Position numbers and translations under genes: made by a program. Positions 20,418 through 32,563 of a DNA stretch of 64,000 nt are shown here, one piece after another (position 1 is the first letter of the stretch; every line of letters starts with the position of its first letter). Under the pieces are notes generated by a model. The model was not told where the DNA came from, ran no database searches, and saw only the letters and a list, made by a program, of their open reading frames with translations. This stretch comes from Topomyia yanbarensis (lineage: Eukaryota; Arthropoda; Insecta; Diptera; Culicidae), in assembly GCF_030247195.1 (NCBI RefSeq), contig NC_080671.1, positions 469,832,766-469,896,765 on the forward strand, read 5' to 3'.

Positions 20418-21967
20418 TCCTGTTCCACTCACAGTAAGCATCTCATTTCTTAACACACTGAAACAATATAAAGACAAGATTCCGTCGGCAATGTTGGGAT
20501 AACAAATTTGGATGGTCTACAATGGTCTAATTTACATCTGGGGGTGATCTTAGTGCTCCGGATAAATTACCTACCTGCAAAACCCTAAAACGCAATCCTT
20601 GTTCGTTCGCAACAATCCCAAGCTTAAAAACAACTCAAGCATGTCGTGATTCCCAGTTACTTTTTTTTGATTTCGGTTAGAGCTACCGTCGTTCCATTGC
20701 GTATTTCGAATTTCCAACCGTCCTCTCATTATGGATATTCTTGAATTATGAAACACTCAGTAGGCCTTGAATACTGTTAAACGAGTACAAGTGAGGCAAA
20801 CATTGATAATCAGTAGTGCATCTTCGTGCGAATGTAATTTTTAAGTCTCTGATTTTAAGGGTCATCGAGGGAAAAATCAATGTTTTCGCGGATTTTTTCT
20901 TTTATTTCGATAATATAACGCTTAAATGACATCTTCGTGGAAAATAACAGGTAAGTTCATAAACGAATAAATAAGTGCAAACATTTAAAAAAATATGTGT
21001 ACTGGTGTGGCAAGATGGCCAGTCCTGAGTGTAGAAACAAAATTCTGGCTGTCAAACGTGGAGAACACTCCAGTTAGCTGAAGACTCGCATGCAGTAGAC
21101 TGCAGGATGTACGTTAATGTGATCGAGGATAAATACGGAATTCCTAGAACCTGGAAAAGGAAGACGACCTTGTGCAGGTGCCATACTCTGGCTGTGTGTA
21201 ATCGAGGAACTGATGTTACCAATTGCGAATTTAATATATAACTTTCCGGTTTTGTATGAGTGATTGTGACTGATCATTGAAACTGATTGTATAGCTCTCT
21301 TTATGACAACGGAAAAAAATATTAGAAAATACCAGAGGTTAAAATATTCGCTCATTCTCACGACAAGCAGTTTATCGCACAGCTTTTGCATCCTTAGTAG
21401 GCACGGACCCAACTTTTCACCTTTCAAGAAATTGCGATAATTTACTGACAATGCTGTATGGAAGCGTGATAATTTCGCAGCTTCGATCCTTGTGATAAAT
21501 TAAGTTCAGGAAAAACCATTAATATATTACAATATAGAATTTATTTCCCCAAATTATTGCAGTGTTTTCATTCTAAGGATCTGTATCTACTCATTTTTGT
21601 GTTTTTTGCGAAACCATTAGTTATTCGGCAGTTTTACATTTGGCGCGAAAATATCATCAAAATATTATACCGCGAAAAGATAAGATCCAATGCTGTCTTG
21701 TCGAGAAAAGTTGGAGAGCAAACAATGTTACATCATATGTTTGCTTTTTTATTACTGGTCGAAGTAGGTGAAATATCGCCTAATTCTGATCACGAATGCG
21801 AAAATTGTAAACTCTGGAAAATACATTATTTGCTTCAACTGCACTGATAATATAAATTCGTAAATATTATGAAATTGAACCTGAAATACACGAGTTCATT
21901 CGTCGTTTTCTGCAACGAAGTATTTTCGTGCATTTTAAATAGTAGGTTTCGTTCATTTCATGAACAA
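20418..21967. other. No gene recognised
   Basis: AT-rich with a few short frames (for example 21,074-21,451 minus, 21,557-21,847 plus) that show no recognisable motif. Confidence 0.45.
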
Positions 21968-22478
21968 GAATGGCCGCTTGGTGAACGAAAGCTTTCGTAA
22001 ATTTTACATATTTGGTATAAACTGCACGAATGTTATTGTTGATATCGACATTATTTTTCGTGAATGAAACGATATGTTTTGTTTATTTTAATAAACCTTT
22101 GTGTATATTACGACCGATTTCGTTGGTTTCACGAATTCATTTCGTTCATCAAAGAAAAGTTTTCGTATTTATTAGCATATTTTTTTCATTCGATCTTTTG
22201 GGATCGATGTTTGACAACACCGTTTTTTTTTTAATTTAAAAAAAATCGATCTGGCCAAACCGATTTTATTGTGGTATGAAGAAATGGTCGTTTGATGAAC
22301 GAAAGTTTTCGTAAATGCTACTTATTTAGTGTACATTGAACGAATGTTATCGTTGATAGCGACATTATTTTTCGTGAATGAAGCGAATAGTTTCGTTTAT
22401 GTATATTACGAACGATTTTTTTGGTCGCACGAATTCATTTCGTTCACCTTAGAAAAGTTTTCGTGTTTAATAGCATAT
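21968..22478 (+). repeat. Diverged tandem duplication, about 200-bp units
   Basis: Block 1 (21,968-22,180) and block 2 (22,281-22,478) are alike in order and wording: GAACGAAAG-TTTCGTAAAT, CGACATTATTTTTCGTGAAT, CACGAATTCATTTCGTTCA, GAAAAGTTTTCGT, TAGCATATT. The repeated TTCGT and ACGAA words give the block a high density of short inverted matches. Confidence 0.7.
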
Positions 22479-22487
22479 TATTTTTAC

Positions 22488-22628
22488 ATGGCTCCAGCAG
22501 AGAAAAACTCAAACTTCTTCATACAAAACCAACGATCCGTTCTGCTCCGGATTATGGATCAACTGGAAGCAAAAGAGGTTCAGGAAATCTTCCTGAAACT
22601 GGAGGACACGGATACGGTTACTAAATAG
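22488..22628 (+). CDS. Small open frame of unknown nature
   Basis: Forty-six codons (MAPAEKNSNFFIQNQRSV to TDTVTK) starting right after the tandem duplication and ending just before the BEL B 3' region. It is helical and charged in composition (QLEAKEVQEIFLKLED). The frame also stays open upstream. No family recognised; it may be an exon fragment, a Gag remnant or chance. Confidence 0.2.
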   Translation: MAPAEKNSNFFIQNQRSVLLRIMDQLEAKEVQEIFLKLEDTDTVTK

Positions 22629-23329
22629 TCAGACCGAGATCGTCGTGATGATCAACAATTATTGACCCATATTTAGAATAATCTCTTCCCTTACGGAGTC
22701 GTTGGCCAAAACCTCGCGGATTGAGAACGGGATGTCATTCCCTATGTCGAAATATGGACGAGATGTCCTCTTTATCGTGATTCGGCGTGCACTGATCGGT
22801 GGCGATCGTTGCCCAGCATCTCGAGAGGCACGCTTGATAACGCCTTGATTGTTTCTCGGTAGCGGTGAGATACGGGTAGATTGTCGATAGGTGAGTGAAA
22901 TGTTGGCGGCTTGTCGGCAGGGTCAGTTGTAGAAGCGAACATCCTGCTCCCGCTGAAATAACGATTTCTGAACCGTTCGTAGACTGTCCTCGATGTTGTT
23001 GCAGTTCGTGTAGATTCGTGCGTGTCGATCTTCCCTTTGATGAATCTTGACTCGTTGTAGATTGTAACGTTCCTCCTCAGACCATTCCAGTCGGATACCA
23101 TGAAAACAAATAAGACCCGATAGCGGGTTTTAAAAAAGTAGAAAGAATGGAGAGGTCCTTACCTGGACCCTACAATTTAAGGGCCTTGTAGTTCCAATAA
23201 ATACGTCTTCCTTAGCGCATGGTTGACGCTTCGTTGATCCGTCCGAACCGAAACCTCTTATGGTTGATCTGCTCCTGGAGAAACCGACGTATTTGGTAAG
23301 GTTGATCTAGATGGAAACCTTTAACTCCA
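22629..23329 (-). other. BEL B region downstream of Pol, probably including its 3' LTR
   Basis: Lies immediately after the Pol stop of BEL B and contains no further Pol coding. A BEL 3' untranslated region and LTR are expected here, but the other LTR is outside the window (left of base 1), so limits cannot be set by comparison. A 109-codon minus-strand frame at 22,772-23,101 has no recognised domain. Confidence 0.4.
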
Positions 23330-26300
23330 TCACGGTTGCGTTGCGTTTGTTGTGTTCGTTGACGCACATTCTGCCGACTCTATCGGAAGAATGCAATCCT
23401 TCGCTGCGGGACGGGTGATGATTCCGTTTGCTGTCTGAAGTGTAACAACTCGAATCACTCCGTCATTCCCAGGATGCATATCGCGGATACGCGCCATTGG
23501 CCAGCGCATTGGTGGAAGATTTTTCATTGGTTTGATTGGCTGAAGGGATGCAAGGTACTCGACGTGCCATCGCTTCCAGATGTCCTGGAATATCTTCTGG
23601 GTTTGCTGCCATTGGTGCAGCCTGTTGAAAGGGATTGACTCGTAATCGGTGTCAGAAACAGATTTGAGTGCCGCTCCGATTAAAAAATGCCCTGGAGTGA
23701 GAGCTTGCAAATGCGATGGGTCGTCATGAAGCTTCGTAAGGGGACGTGAATTAAGGCAGCATTCGATCTGTGCTAAAAGGGTCGCCATATCGTCAAATGC
23801 GAGCTTCCTGTCACCCAGAACACGGATAAAATGCTTCTGCGCGGAATTTATGGCTGCCTCCCAAAGACCGCCAAAGTGAGAACCCTTCGGAGGGTTAAAG
23901 TGCCAGCGAATCCCGCTGTCAGCGCATTCGCGGGTCATCGATTGTTTGAAGTCCTCGTTGCGCACTATTTTCCTAAGCTCGTTGACAGCACCGACAAAAT
24001 TCTTGCCGTTATCTGTCCATACATCAGAACACAGGCCTCTACGGGAAACAAAACGACGGAAAGCTTGGAAAAATTTGACTGTAGTAATGTCAACGATCAA
24101 CTCCATATGCACGGCCTTTGTGGAAAAGCACGATTGAGAACGGTCTTGATGCAGTCACTCTCTGAGAAGGTAGCATAAATTGGATCGGACCTAAATTGTT
24201 CGACTAGCTTCGGTTTCGCTCGAAAGCATGTGGCGCACGAGTTTATGGTTCGACGCAAGACACTACGACCCCCAAGTATCCAAAAACGAAGTCTAAGTGT
24301 ATTGGTCAAAAACTGCACAGCTGCATGTAGTAATCGCTGGTGATAACATCGAACTAATAGTTTCGTGAAGTGATGCGATCCTGGCACCAGGATCTGGTGC
24401 TTTGAGTCGAACGGAACTGTAGCCCGACCCAATCGTCCGCCAATGCGCATAACATTGTCTGTCATGAGCATCGGGTGAAACCAATATAGGCGTTTCTTGT
24501 ATTGATTTCCATTCCGACGGGAAGCTTTCTAATTGAACCAAGCGGATAAGCAAGAATTCTGTATCACGAGGTTCAACTGTTGTGAGAGAAATTGAAATTA
24601 CACTGTTTTTTCCCTTACCCCGAAAATTATTTACGAAGCGTCGACAGTAGGCCGTAAGTCGAAGCATATGTTGATAATCCGAAAACCTTGCAACAAATTC
24701 CTCGATGAACGAAGGTGTATCAGGAGTAGCTACTAATGCTGTCTTCCGTTCCTCCTTCAAAATTTCCGACCTGTTCTCTACCATTCCGAGTACTTGAACA
24801 GGCCAGGATTCCCTTTGTTGTATAAGCCACGGTGAACCCTGCCACCATAGTTTGCTCTCCAGCAAATCATTTGCAGGCAGCCCTCTGGATACGATGTCAG
24901 CTGGATTTTCTGAACCAGCAATATGATTCCATTCGCAGTTTTGAGTTGCATGCTGGATCTTCGAAACCCTGTTAGCAACAAAAGTAGTCCAGAGGGGTAG
25001 ACGGAGGGGATTTTAGCGAGCTCAGCACGGTTGTTGAATCCACCCAAAAGTATGCCTTTTGCTGAAACACGCAACGCCTTCAATACCTTCCCATACAACT
25101 CTGCCGAAAACAATGCCCTGCACAATTCAAGACGTGGGATTGACTGCTGTTTCAATGGTGCAACTTTAGATCGCGAAGTCAGAAGAGCTATTTTCACCTC
25201 GCCTACTGTATTCATTGATCGAACGTACACGCATGAACCATACGCGTGCTCCGAAGCATCGGAGAAAAAATGGAGGTCCACTGCAATCGCACCGGGGATC
25301 AAAATTATTCATTCGATGCGGAGCTCACTCAACAAAGGTAGCTGAGAGTAATATGATGTCCACCTCTCCCTCATTGATTCTGGTGATTCTCTGTCCCAGT
25401 CGTTCGGCTTTTCACTTTCACCCTTTTCACTACAACCGGACTCACTAGACCCAATGGGTCAAATAATTTTGCTATGCAGGAGAGTGCAGAACGTTTGGTT
25501 ACTGGAAGGTTCAAAGCAGGGTGTTTCGATCTTATATTTCAGACGATCTGTATGCGGCTCCCAATGTAATCCCAGCGATTTGATGGTCTGGTCCATGCTG
25601 AACTCGATGGTCTGTTGCAGCGCCCGATCCTCCTCTGGTACATCCACCAGGGCAGCAGACGAGTTACTGGCCCATTTACGAACCTTTAAACCTGCTGAGT
25701 CGAACATTGCTTCCAACTGAACACGCAGTTCAACTGCCTCCTCGACAGTCTTAGCACCCGAGAGAAAGTCATCCACATACAAATCTTCGCTGGTGGCTTT
25801 GGTTGCAACGGGATAGTTTTGCTGCTACGGTGCTGAAGCGGTGCCGTACGTAACTGTCTTCAATTCAAACATGCTAACTGGCTCAGATGGTGAAAATCGC
25901 CAAAATATTCTCTGCAACGGAGTATCTTCGGGGTGCAGTCGAATTTGCCGAAACATTTTAGCGACATCAGCGATCAACATTATCGGATGTAAGCGAGATC
26001 GCATGACTATGAAGCGCAGGTCTTCTTGGATGATTGGATCTACCAGCATGACGTCATTTAACGAGAGGCCTGTTGCACTCTTGCAAGAACCGTCAAATAC
26101 GACCCGAACCTTGGTAGTGCTGCTTTCTTCTCGAATAACTGGATGATGGGGAAGAAAGAAGGATGGCTGTATCTCAGCTTGAGCTTCACTGATTAGTTCC
26201 ATATGACCGAGCTGTACATACTCTTCCATAAATCCTCGATACTCGTTTGCAAGCTTAACGTCTCGGCTCAATCGGCGCTCAATGAGACGAAATCGATGGA

Positions 26301-26690
26301 ATGCGGTGATCTTGTTATCTCCCAAATTGCTTAAATTTTCTCTTTTAGTGGCAATCTAACACAGTATCGACCGTCGGTATCACGGGTAACTGTATCGCGA
26401 AAATATTGCTCACAGAATGTTTCTTGCGGTGAATATTCTGGCAATGTATTATCTTCAATAGTCCAGAATCTTTCCATGGAACGATGTATATCTGATATGG
26501 TAGCGACGTTGCATGTCACAGGTATATGATCGGTTGCTAGTGCCGTCCTTCCAGAAACAACCCAGCCAAACACAGAATTAACGAGACATGGTAAAAATTC
26601 CCCCAAAGAAATACGACCTGCCACTGTAAAAAGGTCGAAAAATACTTCTGTGCACCAGAAGGACATTCTTTGTTTATTTTGGTACACCAG
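23330..26690 (-). pseudogene. BEL B Pol: end of protease through integrase, frameshifted
   Basis: Main part of the BEL B polyprotein, read leftward from 26,690: VFFDLFTVAGR and GWVVSG (end of protease region), MERFWTIED and QYFRDTVTRDTDGRY; RT with VRVVFDGSCKSATG, LIADVAKMFRQ (about 25,940) and catalytic YVDDFLSGA (about 25,780); RNase H with FFSDASEHAYG (about 25,260) and IPRLELCRALFS; integrase zinc-finger region with CYHQRLLHAA and CATCFRAKP (24,471-24,200); core with WTDNGKNF and FGGLWEAA (24,010-23,870); C-terminal MARIRDMHPG. At least six frame changes (near 26,328, 25,800, 25,455, 24,865-24,780, 24,300, 24,105) make it dead. Its protease end pairs with 142-604 (+), consistent with one element split by X and an inversion. 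Confidence 0.9.
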
Positions 26691-27183
26691 TTAGTCTTTC
26701 TCGATTGAGGGGTGTTTAAACCATTGGAATGTTATATAGTCGAACTTCTGACATGTCAAGAAATTATACAAAAATGCATAGAAAAGTTCATTGATTTACA
26801 TGGAAAAATGCTTTCTGAATTATTGAATCCTTGAAAAGTTGTATTTCAAGAAGCTATTGTTGATTTTTTAAACCTGTTTAAAGCAAGTTGTTCGTAATTA
26901 AGTGCAGAATAAAGGAACTAGAAAGATTTTCACCAATATTTGAAAACTAACTGCTTTCTAACTGATTGAAGTTTTGCTTGTTTCCGCATTGTAACGTCAC
27001 GAAAAATATATATTTTTTTTAATTCATCAGAAAACTATAATTTTGTTCAAATTGTTATCCCCAATTCTCTTCCAACTTAAAAATACCTTTCCAAAACACT
27101 TTTAATTTCGTAAATCGAATGTGTGGAACTGAAATTACAACAGGATTAAATTTGCGTTGTAACGTCACGAATTTCAGTATATA

Positions 27184-27307
27184 TTAACCCTCCGCCACTC
27201 GCGCGAATGGCTCCCCGAATGAGCAGCCGCTGGTGCTGAAAGAAGATTTCGCTAGATTCTCTGAAGGTGTTGAACAAAATACAACGGTACGAGTGCCGGA
27301 GGGTTAA
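27184..27307 (+). mobile_element. TTAA-flanked MITE (piggyBac-type), copy 2
   Basis: A 124-bp element with TTAA ends (27,184-27,187 and 27,304-27,307) and CCCTCCG / CGGAGGG termini. Homologous, in the opposite orientation, to 5542-5657: both share CCCCGAATGAGCAGCCGCTG and GAAAGAAGATTTCGCTAG. Confidence 0.88.
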
Positions 27308-27725
27308 TTACCCTAATAAAATTAGTTGTCTAGAAGAAAAAAAAACTGTCTTTTATACCTGTAAACATCTTTTATATGATTTTCGCTGCACTCTGTTCCG
27401 TAAGTTCGTACTATAGCCAGTGCAGTTTTTTCGGAATTCACTCAATTGTTTATATGATAGTTTTTGACATTGTCGGTTCAAGGCGAAAATCTAGGATCTA
27501 AAATCACATAACAGAAATCGCAACGGTTTCCGTATGGTTTACGGGATAAGGTATTAAATACTCTCAAAAGTAAGAGGAGAATAAGTTTTAATTCTCTCTA
27601 CAAATTAGTTAAGCTCTCTTAAGCAGTTTACAGTCTGAAAATTGAGGCATTTGTTTACAAACATATTTTTTCTGACATATAACTCATAATAGTTGACAGG
27701 TTATAGTGAAAAAAATACAAAAATA

Positions 27726-27982
27726 ATGGGTAGTACAGCACTTACGGCTGCAGAACGTGCAAAAAATATCGTGACAATAAAAAGGCTGAATTTCAAAGTT
27801 CAGAGCAACTTGTGACAGAAAAACAAAAAGGGCTCGTAAGACAGCAGCGTTTTCGATCATTTCTAAGTCAAGAGTTTAAGGAAAGACGTGCCATTCAACA
27901 AAAAAACTATCGGAAATCGAAAGCCGTCCACATATCGGAAGAGCTGTCGATTTCAGGTGTTAAAAGTCGATGCGACCACCTT
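27726..27982 (+). pseudogene. X transposase-like protein, N-terminal part
   Basis: Begins ATG at 27,726 with MGSTALTAAERAK; after a one-base shift near 27,765 the frame reads YRDNKKAEFQSSEQLV, then a very basic Gln/Arg/Lys-rich helix (QKGLVRQQRFRSFLSQEF, RRAIQQKNYRKSKAV) up to the breakpoint. A TAAER-x-(K/R)-YR motif at the N-terminus followed by a basic coiled segment is recurrent in uncharacterised animal transposon-like proteins (general recognition, no named family). It could bind DNA. The rest of the protein continues at 2,911-1,390 on the minus strand. Confidence 0.6.
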
Positions 27983-28880
27983 TCTGCATAAACTCCTCAA
28001 ATGAAGAGGCCAAAATCGTTCTCGTATGCTGGCAATCAAAAGTTGTTGACCAGCGTGTAGATATATAAGATGATAGTGATTAGCAATCAGAAGAGTAAGT
28101 GGATGACGATTATCCAAAATCATTGGATGTTTTCTGCTAGGGGAAACGAGTGCGTTTTCCAGCCGTCCACCTACGACGACTATTCCTGCCGTCAATTTTG
28201 GACGAAGCGAAATTAGACGAGATGATGAGTTAACTTCGCCTTTTAACGAGAGCTGCGTAATCTCTTCTCCAAAGCTTTCCTTCTGTGCAAGTTTTACGAG
28301 TTGCAACAAGGTTTCCTCTCGTTCTTGGAATGACAAGTATCCTGTTTTCCTATTATCGAAGTTTCTACAGTTAAAAGCAAATCTTCGGCACAGAGCTGCA
28401 ATTCGAATTAGCGCTGTTAATGTTGATCGTGGATGGAAGATTTCATTTGGTTGATGATGTTGAATTGGCGTAGCGACAACGGGCTTCTCCTCCAGTAGCG
28501 TTTGATCAACCTCTCTGACGTCTGTTAGTGCTGTCATGGGCCACACCCTTCTTGGCCGGAGTAACCATTCAGGCCCATCCCACCATACACGATATTCTGC
28601 TAGCTGATCGGGTGTCATTCCGCGTGATATGACGTCTGCGGGATTTTCGGATCCGGCAATGTGGTTCCAAACACCAGATCGAGTCAAATGTTGGATCTCC
28701 GACACTCTGTTCGCCACAAACGCTTGCCACCGGGATGGCGACGAGGCTAACCAGCATTTGACAATGGTAGAGTCTGTCCAAAAGAACGGTTGAGCTGAGA
28801 TGCCAAGACTGTTGACCACCTTTTCATATAGATGACTTAGAACAAGGGCAGATGACAGCTCCAAACGCGGAATAGTCATC
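27983..28880 (-). pseudogene. BEL A Pol, RNase H end to integrase zinc finger
   Basis: Continues the BEL A polyprotein after the SINE. From 28,879: IPRLELSSALVLSHLYEKV, FFWTDSTIVKCWLASSPSRWQAFVANRV (RNase H-like region with the TDS acidic residue), NPADVISRGM, WWDGPEWL, LTALIRIAALCRRF, and the start of the H2C2 zinc finger with NHYHLIYLHAGQQLLIASIRERFWP (His residues) and a first Cys in RSLCRKV. The last few codons downstream of 27,982 are X sequence, not BEL. The missing second Cys of the finger is at 2,935 on the + strand. Confidence 0.9.
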
Positions 28881-28882
28881 TT

Positions 28883-29062
28883 TTTTTTTTTTTTTTTTTT
28901 TTTATTTCAATTATAGAGGTTTTAACCTTAAGGTCATTCGCCTCTTCGGGTTAGAAAAATCTGTTAGGAAAAATTTCTAACCCTATGTGCGGGGTCGGGA
29001 CTCGAACCCAGGTGCGCTGCGTACAAGGCAATCGATTTACCAATACGCTACGCCCACTCCCA
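28883..29062 (-). mobile_element. tRNA-derived SINE, copy 1
   Basis: Body of about 155 bp plus a T-run (A-tail on the minus strand) at 28,881-28,903, flanked by a 12-bp duplication AATAGTCATCTT (28,871-28,882 and 29,063-29,074). On the minus strand it begins GGGAGTGGGCGTAGCG and has a tRNA-like part with box B GGGTTCGAGTCCC and a box A-like GGCGTAGCGTATTGG, so RNA polymerase III transcription is expected. The tail region has AATGACCTTAAGGTTAAAAC. It interrupts the BEL A Pol frame. Second copy at 44,897-45,063. Confidence 0.92.
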
Positions 29063-32000
29063 AATAGTCATCTTCTTTTTTGTGCGTTGAACATCGTCAA
29101 GTGGAGCAACTCTGGACTTTGCGGTGATTAGCCTGACCGATACAAGACCATCGTACGTCGTGCATCGAAGATAGATGCATGCTCCGTACGCCTTTTCTGA
29201 TGCGTCACAAAACCCATGAATTTCTGCTGAAACCGTATCATTGCCAAAAGCGAGCCAACGAGGTACCTTGAGGGTGGAAAGTCCAGTCAAGTTGCGTCGA
29301 AATTCCAGCCACCAGTGCTGAAGTTCCTCGCTGAGTGTTTCTGTCCAGGAACATTTCTGTTTCCAGAGATCCTGGAGAAATATCTTGGCTTGGACTACTA
29401 CTGGCCCTACCAGTCCGAGAGGATCGAAAAGGCGGGCAAAATCGGACAAAATGATGCGCTTGTTGATCTCAGTAGAATCGTTCCAATGAGGCACAGAGAA
29501 TCGAAAATAGTCCGAGCTGGGTTCCCACGAAAGCCCTAGGGTTTTAATAGTCGATTTCGAGGAGTCCAGTTCCAGGGACGTACGATCGTCCTTAAGAATT
29601 TCAGGAATGGCTGCCAATATTTCAGAACTGTTCGAACTCCATTTTCTGAGAGTGAATCCCGCAGGATCCAGAAGTTCATTCATTTCACCGTATATTTTGA
29701 TGCCATCTTCTACGCTATCTGCTCCAGACAGCATATCGTCAACATAGAAGTCCTTCAGCAAAATCTTCGAAGCTGTCGGATGTAATTCAGCTCCGTTTTC
29801 TGCTAGGCGCTGGAGGCACTTGGTGGCCAGATATGGTGCCGATGATGTCCCGTAGGTGACGGTCGTGAGTTCGAATATCCGAATTGGCTCAGATGGGGAG
29901 TCTCTCCACAATATCCTTTGGAATCGATGATCATTCGAAGCGATGTTGACCATCCTATACATTTTGGCTATGTCAGCCACGATGGCAAACTTGTGGATAC
30001 GGAAACGGATTACCGTGGAAAGTAGGTCTTCTTGAACCACTGGTCCTACCATTAAGACATCATTGAGAGACACGCCTGACATTGTGGAACAGGATGCGTC
30101 AAAGACTACACGAAGTTTGGTAGTACTGCTGTCAGGTCGTACAACAGCATGATGTGGCATGTAGTATGGAAAGGGTGATGACTCTACTTCATTTGGCTGT
30201 ACTTGAACTTCACGCATGTGTTTTAGATCAAAATATTCATTGACGAATTCACTGTAAGTTTGCTTTAAAGAAGGGTTGGCGTTCAATCGTCGTTCTAGAG
30301 ACACGAATCTTCGAAGCGCAATTGAACGGGACTCTCTAAGACGGTCGATTAGATATTGCTTTTTCGGAAGGGTTACGACGAATCTTCCCGAAGTGTCTCT
30401 CGTTGTCATTTCATCGTACATCTTTTCACAAAGGGTTTCCTCTACTGACATTGTGCCCTTTGTCCGACACGATTCTAAATCCCAAAATCGCGTGAGTAAG
30501 TCATCCAACCTCTCCTCAGAGCAGGAAACAGCGGCCATGGTGGAATCGATGCTGCGACCCTTGGAGACACTTCCCGACACAACCCAGCCTAGTTGTGTAT
30601 TTTGCAGAGTTGGTCCTTCCTCGTCTAGCTTGTGCTGCCCTTCGATTAGAAGATCGTAGAAAATTTCCGCTCCAATGATGATGTCTATCGTGCTCGGATT
30701 GAAGAATTCTGGATCTGCTAACACGATCCCGCTGGGGAATTTCCATTTGCTGACGTCGAGTTTTCTTGTTGGGAGATCCGCAGTTACCTTTGTCAATACA
30801 AAGAACTGCAATGGAATGGTGTAATGAGACACACGAGAACGAATCCAAGCGGTTACTGATTGCTTGGAACAGGTGCTAGCTTGACCAATGCCCTTGATAG
30901 GCAAGCATTCGCGACGACGTTGAAAATTGAGATTCTGAACAAGGTTTTCAGACATAAAACAAAGTTGTGATCCAGAATCTAGCAAAGCTCGAGCAACGGT
31001 GGTATTTCCACGACCGTCGCTGATGTTGATGAGAGCAGTGGACAAGAGAACTGTATTTGGAACTGTTTGCATATTGGACGAGAGGACTGTAGTATGGCTA
31101 GTGGAAGGGTAGTCTGTGGTGCTCGACGTTTGTGGTTGAGTGTTACTCGCTGCTGAATTTGTTTTTCGAGCAGGTTGCTGAGTAGATGCTAACGAGCCTT
31201 GAATCTGAGGGTTTTCTTGACTCTGCTGTGGTAGCGGGTTGGGCGTTTGAATCTTCTTTCCCGTTTGCGGTTGTTGATTCTGATTTGGTTTTGACTGTGT
31301 GTTTGAGGGGTTGCCTGAGTGCAGGAGGGTGTGATGGCTTCTCCCACATGTGTGACACGACCCTTTTGAGCAAAATTTGGCTATGTGTCCCGGTGATAAA
31401 CAATTAAGACAAAGCGACTTACGTTTCGCTTCATCTACTCGATCGGTCACTTTCAGCCTTGTGAATTTGTTGCATTTGAATGCGGAATGCACCTGATCTT
31501 CACAGAAAGGACACGACGCAGATGGTTGAGCACCAATGTGACTCAGTGTGGGAAGACGAACTGGTTTTCTGGATTCTCCTTGATTTGATCTTCCGAGCCC
31601 AATGCTACGAAGTACCATGCACTGATCCTTAAGAAAATCGATGAGATTCCTGTATGTTGGAATTTCAGTGGAATTATGATGATTCTCCCAGCTCCGCAGA
31701 ATGTTCGAATCGAGTCGCTGGCACACCATATGCTGCAAAATGGTACTCATTCCATTAGTGTCTACCCCAATCTTCTGGAGCATCATGAGATTGGTTTCGA
31801 ATTCACCAACCACGCGATTAAGCTGTTCGTACGATTCTTTATCCATTGGATTCACGGCGAATAAAGCATCTAAGTAAGACTTGGCGATGAGTTTCTCGTT
31901 TTCGTAGGTCCTTTGTAAACTGTTCCAAGCGATGGAATAATTTGCAGCTGTAAGTTCGATGGAAAAAATTTCTCTCAGTGCGTCGCTGGTTAAGGATGTC

Positions 32001-32563
32001 CGTAAGTACGTGAATTTATCGATTGTAGATAAATGCTCGTTGTCGTGGATCATGCTGACGAATGAGTCACGAAAGGTTATCCATTCGCGCAACTTACCAC
32101 TGAATATCGGTAACTTGAGTTCAGGAAGTTTTACTCGAAGTTGTGATTCAGGAATCGATGACACTCGAGATTGTGTTGTCACGACATCGCGACTACTACC
32201 TGCTGGAGCTGCTAACGTTAACAATAATTGCTTTAAAGAATAGTACTCATTTTCAAAATCTCTAATAACCTTTACATTGTCTTGCTCTCGCCTTTCTGTA
32301 ATTGAGATACGCAGCGATTTCCGTTCCTCCTCCGTTTCAACAGACTCCGCAAAGTCATCCTCCTCTTCGTCAGTCAGTACCTCAATACGCATCCTTACAT
32401 CCAGAAACTTATCGTAAATCTGATCTAACTTGGCGATTCGCATTTCTAGTGAGCCTCGATCACGGTTTTCTCGGTAGTTGGTGATGAATAATTTTAAATT
32501 GTCTACCGAGCTCCGTAATGTACGCTCCTGCTTCAGCAGAATTCTTAGATCGTCCCTCGGCAT
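29063..32563 (-). pseudogene. BEL A Gag-Pol, N-terminal 1,165 residues (frame open to the SINE)
   Basis: Polyprotein of a BEL/Pao retrotransposon. Starts MPRDDLRILLKQER at 32,563. Residues 1-340 are the helical Gag region; zinc fingers at about 351-364 (CPFCEDQVHSAFKC), 385-398 (CLNCLSPGHIAKFC, C-x2-C-x4-H-x4-C) and 403-415 (CHTCGRSHHTLLH); a Gln/Pro/Ser-rich linker 420-500; protease with ALLDSGSQ (Asp529); RT about 800-1,000 with VVFDASCS, VADIAKMYR (Asp864) and YVDDMLSG (Asp941-Asp942); RNase H beginning HGFCDASEKAYGAC (Asp1120). All motif residues are intact over 1,165 codons. The final codons before the stop are from the SINE. Gag and Pol in one frame is usual for BEL. Confidence 0.95.

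Larger units (their letters stand above)
26663..27982 (+). mobile_element. DNA transposon X, 5' half
   Basis: Starts next to BEL B coding at about 26,663 and ends at the inversion breakpoint ACCACCTT (27,975-27,982). Contains two subterminal motif copies (26,986-27,003 and 27,154-27,171), a nested TTAA MITE (27,184-27,307), an AT-rich leader and the start of the X protein at 27,726. The continuing protein is at 2,911-1,390 on the other strand, and the frame is consistent across the shared 8 bp. Confidence 0.7.
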
